The notes: generated by a model not told the origin, from the letters alone. A stretch of 64,000 nucleotides of DNA from Bacillus mesophilus (GCF_011008845.1 NZ_JAAIWM010000001.1:620001-684000); one strand, 5' to 3'; counted from the first letter of the stretch, positions 37,728-46,223 are shown. Program-made: numbers and translations.

Positions 37728-37885
37728 AGGTCGGATGACATCTGTGGTCATCATGGTATTTAGCGTAGGTGGGGCTAATACTAAACGTTTTCATTAAAAT
37801 GTACTCTTTGTCTTAATTAATTTTAGTAATGCATTTTAAAATACGTGAGGAAGAGCAATGTCGTAGCGGCATTGCTCTTCCTCTA
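37728..37885 (+). ncRNA. Candidate catabolite-repressed small RNA
   Basis: A transcript from the cre-bearing promoter would run about 155 bases to the hairpin at 37847-37883. It would open with a hairpin (GATGAC / GTCATC, 37734-37739 and 37747-37752) and contain GTGGGGC, a possible pairing site. TAAACGTTTTCATT occurs in the promoter (37702) and again inside (37782). The only frame is 14 codons (MVFSVGGANTKRFH), with no good ribosome binding site. I do not recognise a known family. Confidence 0.5.
37847..37885. terminator. Terminator shared by the two-component operon and the candidate sRNA
   Basis: Perfect 14-base stem GAGGAAGAGCAATG / CATTGCTCTTCCTC (37847-37860 and 37870-37883). T runs are short on both strands. 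Confidence 0.75.
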
Positions 37886-37896
37886 TTTGGGTTGAT

Positions 37897-38559
37897 TCAT
37901 TCTATAAGCTTCTCGTCTTGAGCTTTTAATATTGCTTGAATTCGGTCTGCTACATCTAATTTAGAATAAATAGAAGAAATATAGTTTTTGACTGTTCCTT
38001 CAGTTAAATACAGTTTTCTTGCAATTTCCCGATTATCCTTTCCTTTTACCATTAAACGAAGAACGTCTAGCTCTCTTTCTGTCAGACTAAAACTTGATTT
38101 CATTTCGTTTTTCTTCTTTATATTAGAGGATGAGGCTGTACCACTTGTCCATTCAGCTACCATCATTTTAGCAATATCCTGAGGAATTAGCGTGCCGCCA
38201 TTATTCACAAGACGAATACTAGAAGCCAAATCTTCTGGTTGCATTGCCTTAAGCAAATATCCATCCGCCCCTACTGTCAACGCTTCGCGAACATTTTCCA
38301 TGTCATGAAAGGTTGTCAACATAACGACTCTAATGTTAGGCCACTTTTGCTTAATTTGTTTAGTAGCTTCGATTCCATTCATCTCTGGCATATGTATATC
38401 CATTAGTACTACATCTGGTTGATATCTTTCACATAAGTCAATGGCCACTGCTCCATTGGCAGCTACTCCAACTACCTCTATATCAGGCTCAACCTTTAAA
38501 ACAATTCGTAAACTTCCTCTAATCAAATCCTGATCATCAGCGAGTATCACCTTAATCAT
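37897..38559 (-). CDS. NarL/LuxR-type response regulator
   Basis: 220 residues. Receiver domain with ADDQD at the start and phospho-Asp54 in VVLMDIHMPEMNG, and a C-terminal LuxR helix-turn-helix (LTERELDVLRLMVKGKDNREIARKLYLTEGTVKNYISSIYSKL). It lies five bases after the kinase stop, so the two are co-translated. The likely target is the divergent CPBP protease gene or its own operon (inference). Confidence 0.93.
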   Translation of the reverse strand: MIKVILADDQDLIRGSLRIVLKVEPDIEVVGVAANGAVAIDLCERYQPDVVLMDIHMPEMNGIEATKQIKQKWPNIRVVMLTTFHDMENVREALTVGADGYLLKAMQPEDLASSIRLVNNGGTLIPQDIAKMMVAEWTSGTASSSNIKKKNEMKSSFSLTERELDVLRLMVKGKDNREIARKLYLTEGTVKNYISSIYSKLDVADRIQAILKAQDEKLIE

Positions 38560-38564
38560 TTTAT

Positions 38565-39734
38565 TTAGCCTGCCTTCCGATTCTTAATTGGTAACAAACA
38601 TATCACCATCGTGCCACTCTTATCAGACTTTACTTTTAGTTCCCCCTGATAGGCTTCAAGTCTTTCTTTCATACCTGCTAATCCAAATCCGAACTGGATC
38701 TCATCCATACCAGACCCATTATCTTTAATAGTCAAGCTCATCTCCTCAGCTTCAAAGGTGAGGGTAATATGTATTTGAGTAGCTCCTCCATGACGTTTTG
38801 CATTCGTTAATGATTCCTGTAGACAACGAACTAGTGTGGTTAGAAATGGTAACGGCACGATCACTTCAGGTCCTTTCCCTTCAAAAGTAATGCTAGTCCC
38901 TGTGTGAAGTGAAAATTCATTTGCAATTTTTTTCAATTGTTCGGAAAGCGTTTCTCTTTCATGAGATGGAACAATGTGATGAATTTGATTTCTAACTTCT
39001 TCTAGTCCATTTCTGCTTACTACTCTCAGTTGATTTATATTTTTTGTTGCTTCTTCTGGTGAAGAATTTATAAGATAGGCAACAGCATCTAATCCCATAA
39101 TGACCGAAGTAAGAGTATGTCCAACAGTATCATGTAACTCTCGTGCCATTCTGTTCCGTTCTTCAAGTAACGTAATGGTTTCAACTTGCTTTGTATACTC
39201 CTCTAGGACACGACGCTGGCGTTCGTTTTCCTCTAAAAGATGTTTCATTTTTTGTTGAGTATCAATCACCTTCCAGACACCACATCCTAATGCAAAAAAG
39301 AAAAAACCTTCAATGATAGATAAGTTAAAAGATGACAATGGAAGAACAATTGCCATCACAATGGCAGGTGTGATCGAAAACCAAATCCATAAGATGATTC
39401 TGAGCTTAACTGTATGAATAAAAGCTGCAGCACACATTGCAGGGATTGCTAAGTATGAAGAATACTCTCCAATTATATAGGAGCTAAACAAAAGAAATAG
39501 TCCACTTATAAAGAGCTCTACCACAGGATAGATCCCTGTTAGTTTTCTAAAACTTTTCATCCAGAAAAGCTGTGGTATTATTGCCGCAGCAAAACCTCCA
39601 AAGATTAATAGATACAGAATGAAGTCATGAGTATTATACAAATAACAAAATATTAACACATGAGATAACACCCAAATTATCCTTGTGTAAAATAAAGCAC
39701 GATAACCCCAGTGACTATATAGTAATGGCTCCAT
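38565..39734 (-). CDS. NarL-type sensor histidine kinase (HisKA_3)
   Basis: 389 residues. The N-terminal 150 residues form about five membrane helices without an obvious extracellular domain. A short coiled coil leads into HisKA_3 with ERNRMARELHDTVGHTLTSVIMGL, where the histidine of ELHD is phosphorylated. HATPase follows, with KDNGSGMDE and FGLAGMKERLEAYQG. Kinases of this layout (DesK- or LiaS-like) often sense the membrane state. First gene of a two-gene operon with the response regulator. Confidence 0.92.
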   Translation of the reverse strand: MEPLLYSHWGYRALFYTRIIWVLSHVLIFCYLYNTHDFILYLLIFGGFAAAIIPQLFWMKSFRKLTGIYPVVELFISGLFLLFSSYIIGEYSSYLAIPAMCAAAFIHTVKLRIILWIWFSITPAIVMAIVLPLSSFNLSIIEGFFFFALGCGVWKVIDTQQKMKHLLEENERQRRVLEEYTKQVETITLLEERNRMARELHDTVGHTLTSVIMGLDAVAYLINSSPEEATKNINQLRVVSRNGLEEVRNQIHHIVPSHERETLSEQLKKIANEFSLHTGTSITFEGKGPEVIVPLPFLTTLVRCLQESLTNAKRHGGATQIHITLTFEAEEMSLTIKDNGSGMDEIQFGFGLAGMKERLEAYQGELKVKSDKSGTMVICLLPIKNRKAG

Positions 39735-39935
39735 ACCAACTTCTCCTTTTTATAAGGTGTTTGATTATAATTATACAATACAAAAAATGGTAGGTATGTA
39801 TTAATTTAGTCATACTGAAGTCATATATGACTTTTATGAAAAACTACTTACTTCAAGCACTTGGTTGTATGACCACTATTTTTGCATAATGAGGATGTGA
39901 TAAAGAATAAACAATTTAAAGGAGAATGATAAACA

Positions 39936-40724
39936 ATGAAAATATTAAAAGCAACACAATCCTTCTTAAAGAAACACCCATTTATATTCGCTTTTTTTGC
40001 TTTAATATTAAGTAGAATAGCAGGAATGGCGTCAATTGAATTAGTCCAATTGTTTCGACCTGATTTAACAATTGCGGATGATCTCGGTTGGTTACTTATG
40101 ATGGTTTATGCTGGTGTGGTAGTAACTCTTGTCTATTGGACAGATTTAGCAGATGAAATTGGTCTAAGAAAACCTAAACACCCTAAAGAATGGCTAACCA
40201 TTATCCCGTTACTCCTATTACCCTTATTCATAATAATGGAAAAGGGAATCTACTCATGGGGCTTCTCTATAAATCTAGTTTTGATCATCGCTGCAATCGG
40301 TGTTGCTATAAATGAAGAAGTATTATTTAGAGGAATCTTACTTCGTGGCTTTATGAAATGGGGACCATGGGTAGCCATCTTTGTACCTAGTGCCTTGTTT
40401 GGACTAATACATTCTACTAATATCTTCGTAGGTGGAGATCCTACTTTCGCTATATTTCAAACCATATGGACGTTCGCTGCTGGTGTAATACTTTCAGCCA
40501 TTCGATTACGTACTAACAGTCTGTATCCTGTCATTGTCTTTCATATTATATTAGATGGTGTTGAATATTTCTCAACTGGTGAATATGGGGTACATTCAGA
40601 TCCTATCTCTCTTCATTCTTTAACTTTGTTTGCCTCTATAACTGTTGTTTTAGCGGTATATGCGATCATACTTTTTCATAAAAGTAATAAAAATTCATCA
40701 ACAACTGACAACCTTTCAGTTTAA
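39936..40724 (+). CDS. CPBP-family intramembrane metalloprotease
   Basis: 262 residues with about eight membrane helices. The CPBP (CAAX/Abi) motifs are present: EEVLFRGILLRGF (about 127-139), FGLIHSTN (about 155-162) and HIILDG near the end, supplying the metal-binding glutamates and histidines. Members cleave within membranes or act in bacteriocin self-immunity. AAAGGAG lies ten bases before the ATG. It is divergent from the two-component operon, which may control it. Confidence 0.87.
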   Translation: MKILKATQSFLKKHPFIFAFFALILSRIAGMASIELVQLFRPDLTIADDLGWLLMMVYAGVVVTLVYWTDLADEIGLRKPKHPKEWLTIIPLLLLPLFIIMEKGIYSWGFSINLVLIIAAIGVAINEEVLFRGILLRGFMKWGPWVAIFVPSALFGLIHSTNIFVGGDPTFAIFQTIWTFAAGVILSAIRLRTNSLYPVIVFHIILDGVEYFSTGEYGVHSDPISLHSLTLFASITVVLAVYAIILFHKSNKNSSTTDNLSV

Positions 40725-40824
40725 TTATGAACTTCCCATTAGGATTAAGCAGACGTTGCTTGATCCTATTTTCTATGAATGAAATCTACTACTTGCTTAA
40801 ATATGCATAATAAGCTAAGATTTA

Positions 40825-40843
40825 AAACGTAATCATTACGTTT
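40825..40843. promoter_or_regulatory. Zur-box-like operator
   Basis: AAACGTAATCATTACGTTT is a perfect 9-1-9 palindrome. Its core CGTAATNATTACG is identical to the core of the B. subtilis Zur box (TCGTAATNATTACGA) and differs from the Fur (TGATAAT) and PerR (TTATAAT) boxes. It lies about 40 bases upstream of the flavoprotein gene. Confidence 0.75.
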
Positions 40844-40878
40844 AACAACTAACATCTAGAGAAAGGATGCTTCTAAAC

Positions 40879-42063
40879 TTGTATAAGTGGATTATCATTG
40901 GTGGTGGCATTCAAGGAACAACAGTTGCTGCCTATTTACTAGCTACAAACACTGCATCACAACAAGAACTTGTCATCATTGATCCTCATGACCGTCCAAT
41001 ACAAAATTGGAAAAACTGCACGAAAAAAATAGCTATGCCTTTTTTACGATCTCCTTTTGTACACCATCTAGATCCCTCTCCATTTAGCTTAGAAAAGTTT
41101 GCAAAAAATACTGAAGATAGGTATAGAGACACCTTTTTAGGTCCATATAAAAGACCTTCTCTAGAGGTATTTAATAAACATTGTGATGAGTTAATTTCCA
41201 TTTATGGTATAGATCAATGTTGGTTAAAAGGTACTGTAACAAGCTTACAGTTAATAAATCGTACATGGGATGTACAAGTGAATGGTAATACATCTATCAA
41301 AGGCGATAAAGTTATACTTGCTCTCGGCTTAAGTGAGCAACCAAAATTGCCGACGTGGGCATCTGACCTTAAACTTCAAAGAAATGAACAAGTATTTCAT
41401 ATATTTGACCAGTCTTTAGAAAGTCTCCATAACCTGAAGCCACCTATCACAATCATTGGAGGTGGGATTACAGCTGTGCATACTGCACTTCACCTATCCT
41501 CTATATTCCCAGGAGACGTAACATTACTAACACGGCATTCATTCCGAGTTCATGATTTTGATAGTAACCCTGGCTGGCTTGGTCCAAAATATATGGAAAG
41601 GTTTAAAGAAACGAAAGACTATTCTATAAGAAGAGAAATGATTCGCAACGCAAGAAACAAAGGTTCCATAACAAGAGATCTATTTGTGAAGGTAAAAAGA
41701 GCAATACGAACTGGATCATTGAAGTTTGAAATAGCTGAAATACAGGACGTCCGTTATGATAAGAGTGATGATCACATAGCCATCAGGCATAGTGAACAAG
41801 ATCATTCCCAACTCTATACCCAGTCCATCGTGCTTGCAACTGGTTTTGAAAATGATATGCCAGGAAAAGCATGGATAGATCCGTTTATACAAGAGCACAA
41901 CCTTAAGTGTTCAAAATGTGGTTACCCCATAGTAAGTCACCACTTAGAGTGGATGGATAATTTATATGTAGCTGGAGCTCTGGCAGAGCTTGAAATTGGA
42001 CCAACTGCTAGGAATATCTCTGGTGCTAGGAAAGCGGCCGAAGCTATTGTAACTGGTGTGTAA
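40879..42063 (+). CDS. FAD/NAD(P)-binding oxidoreductase, probably Zur-regulated
   Basis: 394 residues from a TTG start. An N-terminal FAD motif WIIIGGGIQGTTVAA and a second dinucleotide motif ITIIGGGITAVHTALHL (about 190) give a two-Rossmann monooxygenase-like layout. LATGFENDMPG is a further signature, and a CSKCGYPIVSHH segment (about 340) could bind zinc. A relationship to ornithine-monooxygenase-like proteins is likely, but the substrate is unknown. An ATG at 40867 overlaps the AAAGGA binding site, so the TTG at 40879 is the better start. The Zur-like box upstream suggests expression under zinc limitation. Confidence 0.75.
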   Translation: MYKWIIIGGGIQGTTVAAYLLATNTASQQELVIIDPHDRPIQNWKNCTKKIAMPFLRSPFVHHLDPSPFSLEKFAKNTEDRYRDTFLGPYKRPSLEVFNKHCDELISIYGIDQCWLKGTVTSLQLINRTWDVQVNGNTSIKGDKVILALGLSEQPKLPTWASDLKLQRNEQVFHIFDQSLESLHNLKPPITIIGGGITAVHTALHLSSIFPGDVTLLTRHSFRVHDFDSNPGWLGPKYMERFKETKDYSIRREMIRNARNKGSITRDLFVKVKRAIRTGSLKFEIAEIQDVRYDKSDDHIAIRHSEQDHSQLYTQSIVLATGFENDMPGKAWIDPFIQEHNLKCSKCGYPIVSHHLEWMDNLYVAGALAELEIGPTARNISGARKAAEAIVTGV

Positions 42064-42143
42064 GTCCGTTTTTAAAATAGTAGCCACGTAAACTGCTTAA
42101 TAACGGCGCATCAAATATAAGGTAAGTTTTCCTCCTAACTTTA

Positions 42144-42171
42144 AAAAGCCAACAGAATTTCTGTTGGCTTT
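42144..42171. terminator. Bidirectional terminator
   Basis: Stem AAAGCCAACAGAA / TTCTGTTGGCTTT between the convergent flavoprotein and pgl genes. Confidence 0.85.
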
Positions 42172-42198
42172 CGTATATTTCATTTGAGTCTAGTACAA

Positions 42199-43254
42199 TT
42201 AATCTTTTAAAAACTTAACACAAACTGGGTAAGGAACAGCCAAACTAGAGTCAGTAAGTGTCAATTTCCCCGTGCTTTCATCTCGTTTGTAAAGAACGAT
42301 GTTATGGGTTTCTTGATTCGCAAGAACGAGAAATCTTTCTGAAGGATCCAGCATAAAATCTCTTGGCCAGTCACCCTCAGTTGATGTATGTTCCAGAAAT
42401 GTTAACTTTCCTGAGTCCTGATTGATTTTAAAGACAGCAATACTATTATGACCTCGGTTTGATACGTACACAAATTGACCATCGGATGAGACGTGAATCG
42501 CTGCACCCTGATTATTTTCAGTGAAGCTACTTGGTATAGTTGAAATCGCTTGAAGCTCTGTAAACTGACCATGATCTCCATTATAAGAAAGTACAATTAC
42601 CTCTGAACTAAGCTCTGTCATCACATATGCGATTTTACCGTTAGGGTGAAACTCGATATGTCTCGGACCACTTCCTGGTTTAACAGAAAAACGTTGAACC
42701 TCAACAAGAGACTCGTTATTTATTGCGTATGTAAGAATTTTATCAATTCCAAGATCAACGACTACCACATACTTTTCATCTGGAGTAAACCCTGAATAAT
42801 GGGTATGCGGTTTTTCCTGTCTCTCTTGATTTGGTCCAGTTCCTTCTAGTTGCGCAGAAGATACTAACGACAAGATGCTTCCGTTGTTTGAATCGACTGT
42901 ATATAAATCAACTGTTCCCTTATGATAGTTTGCCGTTACAACAAGGTTATTACCTTGATTGACACTAATATGGCAAGGAGAAGCGCCTTCCTCTAATTGA
43001 CTATTTATGAATTGGACCTCACCTGATTGATGATTAATTGAGTAAGCAGCAGCTCCACCTTGAGACCCTTCTTTTTTCACAGCAAACAAATAGTTATTGT
43101 CATCACTGATTGTTAGGTAAGTTGGATTTTCAAGCTCCGCTACTAATGAAGGTTCAGATATTGTTGCATTCTCTGTATCAAGATTAAAAGAGTAAATCCC
43201 TTTGCTATCACCTTTTGTGTACGTTCCTATGTAACCTCTCACCTTTTGATTCAT
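42199..43254 (-). CDS. pgl: 6-phosphogluconolactonase (seven-bladed propeller lactonase, YkgB type)
   Basis: 351 residues; B. subtilis YkgB/Pgl is about the same length. GYIGTYTKGDSKGIYSF at the start, HTHYSGFTPDEKYVVVVDLG, GSGPRHIEFHPNGKIAYV and EGDWPRDFMLDPSERFL are the characteristic blade motifs. It hydrolyses 6-phosphogluconolactone in the pentose phosphate pathway. AAAAGGTG precedes the ATG at 43254; a longer frame from 43284 begins upstream of that site. Confidence 0.9.
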   Translation of the reverse strand: MNQKVRGYIGTYTKGDSKGIYSFNLDTENATISEPSLVAELENPTYLTISDDNNYLFAVKKEGSQGGAAAYSINHQSGEVQFINSQLEEGASPCHISVNQGNNLVVTANYHKGTVDLYTVDSNNGSILSLVSSAQLEGTGPNQERQEKPHTHYSGFTPDEKYVVVVDLGIDKILTYAINNESLVEVQRFSVKPGSGPRHIEFHPNGKIAYVMTELSSEVIVLSYNGDHGQFTELQAISTIPSSFTENNQGAAIHVSSDGQFVYVSNRGHNSIAVFKINQDSGKLTFLEHTSTEGDWPRDFMLDPSERFLVLANQETHNIVLYKRDESTGKLTLTDSSLAVPYPVCVKFLKD

Positions 43255-43410
43255 GCTATTCACCTTTTCTCCTTTATCGTACATATTTAAGAAAAACTAG
43301 CTATATCATAGACCAAGTAAACTCGATTTTCAAACTTTAGGCTAAACTACTAGCCTCGGTTAAAGCTTTGTAATAAGAAGAATTTCCACCCTTCTTACAG
43401 TTTTTTTGCC

Positions 43411-43445
43411 AAAAAGAGAAGCACATTCTCTGTGCTTCTCTTTTT
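43411..43445 (-). terminator. Terminator of hpf
   Basis: Perfect 15-base stem AAAAAGAGAAGCACA / TGTGCTTCTCTTTTT just after the hpf stop. Confidence 0.85.
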
Positions 43446-43446
43446 G

Positions 43447-43980
43447 TTAAAACCCGCTTATCGCTGAAGATTCAATTAAACCGTAATCTCCTTTATGACG
43501 TTTGTATACAACATTCATCTCTTCTGTATCAGCATTAAGATAAACGAAGAAGTTGTGGTCTAACAAATTCATTTGTTGAATTGCCTCATCTGTACTCATT
43601 GGTTTTATATCAAATCTCTTAATTCGAACAACCTGGTCTTCTTCTTCCTCCTCCATTACTGGTGAAGAGATTGGTTCGTGTTTCCTAACCTCCCTTAACA
43701 CCTTCGTCTTCACCTTTCTAATTTTTCTTTTAAGCTTATCCTCTACTAGATCAATTGACTTGTACATATCGTCCGTTAGTTCTTCTGCTCGAATCGTTCT
43801 CTCTCCTATAGGAATTGTAACTTCTATACAATGCTTATGTTTAAAAGTTGATAGATTTACATAGACATTTACTTTTTCCCTATCTAGAACCTTTCCTACT
43901 CTACCAATCTTATCTTCAATATAACCCTTCATTGCTTCTGTAATTGTGATGTTTTTAGCGTGAAGAATAATGTTCATCAT
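43447..43980 (-). CDS. hpf: Long-form ribosome hibernation promoting factor
   Basis: 177 residues. The N-terminal RaiA/HPF domain (about 1-100; RAEELTDDMYKSIDLVEDKLKRKIRK) binds the decoding centre. The C-terminal dimerisation domain (about 120-177; RIKRFDIKPMSTDEAIQQMNLLDHNFFVYLNADT) joins two 70S ribosomes into 100S particles in resting cells. GGGGG lies upstream of tandem ATG codons. The usual B. subtilis hpf (yvyD) lies near secA; here it lies next to a DoxX gene, so it may be a second copy or a relocated one. Confidence 0.9.
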   Translation of the reverse strand: MMNIILHAKNITITEAMKGYIEDKIGRVGKVLDREKVNVYVNLSTFKHKHCIEVTIPIGERTIRAEELTDDMYKSIDLVEDKLKRKIRKVKTKVLREVRKHEPISSPVMEEEEEDQVVRIKRFDIKPMSTDEAIQQMNLLDHNFFVYLNADTEEMNVVYKRHKGDYGLIESSAISGF

Positions 43981-44005
43981 CTTACCCCCATTACCTTTTT
44001 TTTAG

Positions 44006-44527
44006 TTAGTGAGCTTCAATTGGTCTATGCTGATTATTTTTAGCATTCTTGTTATGATTGTTTCTCTTTTTCACGTTTTTCTTTATATAAGGCAAGGCAA
44101 CTCTGTCAACACCATAGTAGTAGGCCCCTACTCCTGCAGCTAACAGGATCATTGCGACTGTATATAGCATCGGGTTAGTGCTTAAGGTCCCTGCAAGCAA
44201 GAAATTCAGATTCATGAATGCTCCCGCTAAAAGTGCTGGAACTGTTGCTGCCCCAAGAATTAATCCTATTCCTACTAATACCTCTCCCCAAGGGATAAGA
44301 AAGTTTATAATCTCAACATTTGGCAAGGCAACTTCTTTTAGAAAGGTTGCATACCAACCTTGAACAGTTGGGTACTCACCCGTTGCCTTTCCAATTGCTC
44401 CTGTTAAATAGCCAGTTGCATCAAATTCTTGTATTTTACCGAATCCCGCTTTGAACCACTGAATTCCTAACCACACTCTTAGTACTGTCCAAACGATTGC
44501 CATTTTCGGTCCTCTTAACCATTCCAT
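44006..44527 (-). CDS. DoxX/DoxD-family membrane protein
   Basis: 173 residues with four membrane helices. VLRVWLGIQWFKAGFGKI at the N terminus and FLIPWGEVLVGIGLILGAATVPALLAGAFMNLNFLLAGT are typical of DoxX/DoxD (the small subunit of thiosulfate:quinone oxidoreductase and relatives). The family is linked to quinone and thiol redox at the membrane, with no proven role here. The tail is rich in Asn, Lys and His. The upstream region contains Rex-like operators, one of them directly before the ribosome binding site. Confidence 0.83.
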   Translation of the reverse strand: MEWLRGPKMAIVWTVLRVWLGIQWFKAGFGKIQEFDATGYLTGAIGKATGEYPTVQGWYATFLKEVALPNVEIINFLIPWGEVLVGIGLILGAATVPALLAGAFMNLNFLLAGTLSTNPMLYTVAMILLAAGVGAYYYGVDRVALPYIKKNVKKRNNHNKNAKNNQHRPIEAH

Positions 44528-44544
44528 AATGATTCATCTCCTGT

Positions 44545-44626
44545 TTGCGAATTACTTCACAAGTTAATGTGAATCTAGTTAAGCTAGCTAGCTTTTGTTA
44601 AAGAAAGTTTGTGAACTTTTTCACTC
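44545..44626 (-). promoter_or_regulatory. Rex-like operator sites upstream of the DoxX gene
   Basis: On the minus strand TTGTGAAGTAATTCGCAA (44545-44562) matches the Rex consensus TTGTGAA-N4-TTCACAA with one mismatch. On the plus strand TTGTGAA-CTTT-TTCACTC (44609-44626) matches with two. A possible promoter lies further upstream (TTGTAA-17-TAAAGT on the minus strand), so Rex could block elongation. Confidence 0.5.
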
Positions 44627-44798
44627 ACTTTCTATACTCTTACTTTATCCCCTTTTAAATCGCTTTACAACACGGTTCACAAACTGTTCATACCACCATG
44701 CTCTTTATTTAAAAATGTGATTTTTGTCACTGAATGACTGGTGAAAGTTGATTTACGATATAAAGATAAGTGTTTAGTGTTGACTGTCGTTAAACCAC

Positions 44799-44919
44799 GT
44801 AGACGCATATAATTTTCATTCGACGCACATTGAGTCCAATTTGGGGCATATATTTCAAATTCGACGCATATTGAGTCCAGTTTGGCGCGTATATTTCGAA
44901 TTTGACGCATAAAGAGTGG
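44799..44919. repeat. Tandem imperfect repeats of 20/21-bp period (locus 1)
   Basis: Six units begin at about 44799, 44819, 44840, 44860, 44881 and 44901. Odd and even units alternate (TTCGACGCA.ATTGAGTCC and TTTGGNGCATATATTTC), giving a 41-bp higher-order repeat. A frame running through it has no family resemblance, and I do not annotate it. Confidence 0.75.
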
Positions 44920-45046
44920 ATCCCAGTTATCTAGAGTAGAAGTCTATACTCTAGCAGGGAGAAATATAGTCAGATCCAATGGATTAGATTAAAAAATTAT
45001 AATAAAGCCAAAGAAACAGCCACGCTGCTTCTAAAGGTTCAATGTA

Positions 45047-45075
45047 TTGACATTCACTACACGCTTTCCTATAAT
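45047..45075 (+). promoter_or_regulatory. Consensus sigma-A promoter of the marR gene
   Basis: TTGACA (45047-45052), a 17-base spacer and TATAAT (45070-45075), both perfect hexamers. The likely operator overlaps the start of the transcript. Confidence 0.85.
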
Positions 45076-45097
45076 TTAGTATGTGTAGCAACTAAAA
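45076..45097. promoter_or_regulatory. Putative MarR operator 1
   Basis: TTTAGT-N10-ACTAAA overlaps the transcription start just after the -10. Its TGTAGCAACTAAA half recurs inverted at 45577-45589. Confidence 0.55.
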
Positions 45098-45120
45098 CCC
45101 TACAAGGTGAGGGATGATCT

Positions 45121-45555
45121 TTGAAATTATCTTTGCATGATTATATTAGTATTAAATTGCACCAGACTGACTTAAACCTCACAAGCTTTATTAAATCAAA
45201 ATTAGAGCCTTATAACATTGCCCCTGAGCAGAACTTAATCATGATGTTACTTTGGGAAAAAGATGGCTTAACTCAAAATCAACTTGTCGAAAGCCTAGAT
45301 AAGGATAAAACAAACATTGCTAGAATGGCATCTAATCTTGAACAGAAGGGCTTCATTAAAAGAATAAATTGTGATCATGACCGGCGCTCTGTTCGTCTTT
45401 ACCTAACTCAAAAGGGAAAAGAACTTGGAGAAGAAATCATTCCTATTGCTGAAGCTTTTAATGAAATAGTCTGTCATGACATAACGAAAAAAGAGCTTAT
45501 AGAGTTTGAAAGAATTCTTTCAAAAATGAACAGAAATGTACAAAAGCTAATTTAG
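45121..45555 (+). CDS. MarR-family transcriptional regulator
   Basis: 144 residues. The winged-helix core LIMMLLWEKDGLTQNQLVESLDKDKTNIARMASNLEQKGFIKRINCDHDRRSVRLYLTQKG spans about 40-100, with the DNA-recognition helix and wing (DRRSVR) intact. The start is a TTG with AAGGTGAGG upstream. Its promoter is fully consensus, which suits a repressor that shuts itself off. The next gene, a small flavoprotein, is the likely target. No cysteine sits in the positions of the OhrR redox switch. Confidence 0.88.
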   Translation: MKLSLHDYISIKLHQTDLNLTSFIKSKLEPYNIAPEQNLIMMLLWEKDGLTQNQLVESLDKDKTNIARMASNLEQKGFIKRINCDHDRRSVRLYLTQKGKELGEEIIPIAEAFNEIVCHDITKKELIEFERILSKMNRNVQKLI

Positions 45556-45576
45556 CTTTTGTTTGTTTCGCTCCTT

Positions 45577-45589
45577 TAGTTGCTACAAC
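45577..45589. promoter_or_regulatory. Putative MarR operator 2
   Basis: TTTAGTTGCTACA is an exact 13-base inverted copy of TGTAGCAACTAAA at operator 1. It lies between marR and the flavoprotein gene. Confidence 0.5.
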
Positions 45590-45662
45590 AACCATATTAT
45601 TAAGTAGAAGACATTTACGCTCTTCTATTTATATAAATTTCACTATTTGGAGGTTAACTACT

Positions 45663-46223
45663 ATGTATGATATCGCAATTATTGGTGGAGGTCCGGCTGG
45701 AGCTAGTGCTGCAATCTTTACAGCAAAGGCAGGAAAGAAGACATTAGTATTTGAAAATGGTAAGAGTATGACAAACCGTGCTTGGGTTGAGAACCACTAT
45801 GGTGTAAATGAAATTGCAGGTCCTGATCTTGTTGAAACAGGAAAAAAGCAGGCTACTAAGTTTGGAGCAGAGTTTAAGGATGAATCAATCTTAACTATTA
45901 CTAAAACAGACGCTGGCTTTACAATTCAAGGTGAAAACGGAGAGTATCAAGCAAAGCATGTATTGTTTGCAACAGGTGCTTTAACTGACCTTGCTGATAA
46001 AGTGGGATTAACGATCGTTCCTGGAACCGAGCCAAGAATTAAGTCCATCATTGAAGTCGACCAAAACGGTCGAACAAATATTGATGGAATTTGGGCAGCT
46101 GGAACGGTAGCTGGAGTTAGTGTGCATACGATTGTTACGGCTGGTAATGGAGCAGCTGTTGCGATTAATATTATTAGTGAACTAAATGGTGAGCGCTATG
46201 TTGACCATGATTTATTAAAATAA
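45663..46223 (+). CDS. Short thioredoxin-reductase-like FAD protein
   Basis: 186 residues, about 60% of a thioredoxin reductase. The FAD motif YDIAIIGGGPAGASAAIFTAKAG and the C-terminal NIDGIWAAGTVAGVSVHTIVTAGNGAAVAINIIS are present. The middle NADPH-binding domain and the CxxC are missing, so it keeps only the FAD domain. GGAGG precedes the ATG. It probably needs a partner reductase or has a flavin role linked to the preceding MarR regulator (inference). Such short forms recur in Bacillus, so this does not look like a recent truncation. Confidence 0.82.
   Translation: MYDIAIIGGGPAGASAAIFTAKAGKKTLVFENGKSMTNRAWVENHYGVNEIAGPDLVETGKKQATKFGAEFKDESILTITKTDAGFTIQGENGEYQAKHVLFATGALTDLADKVGLTIVPGTEPRIKSIIEVDQNGRTNIDGIWAAGTVAGVSVHTIVTAGNGAAVAINIISELNGERYVDHDLLK

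Noticed and set aside
44677..44910. 77-codon minus-strand frame over the 41-bp repeats
   Set aside because: It is the translation of the tandem repeat; no binding site and no homology visible.
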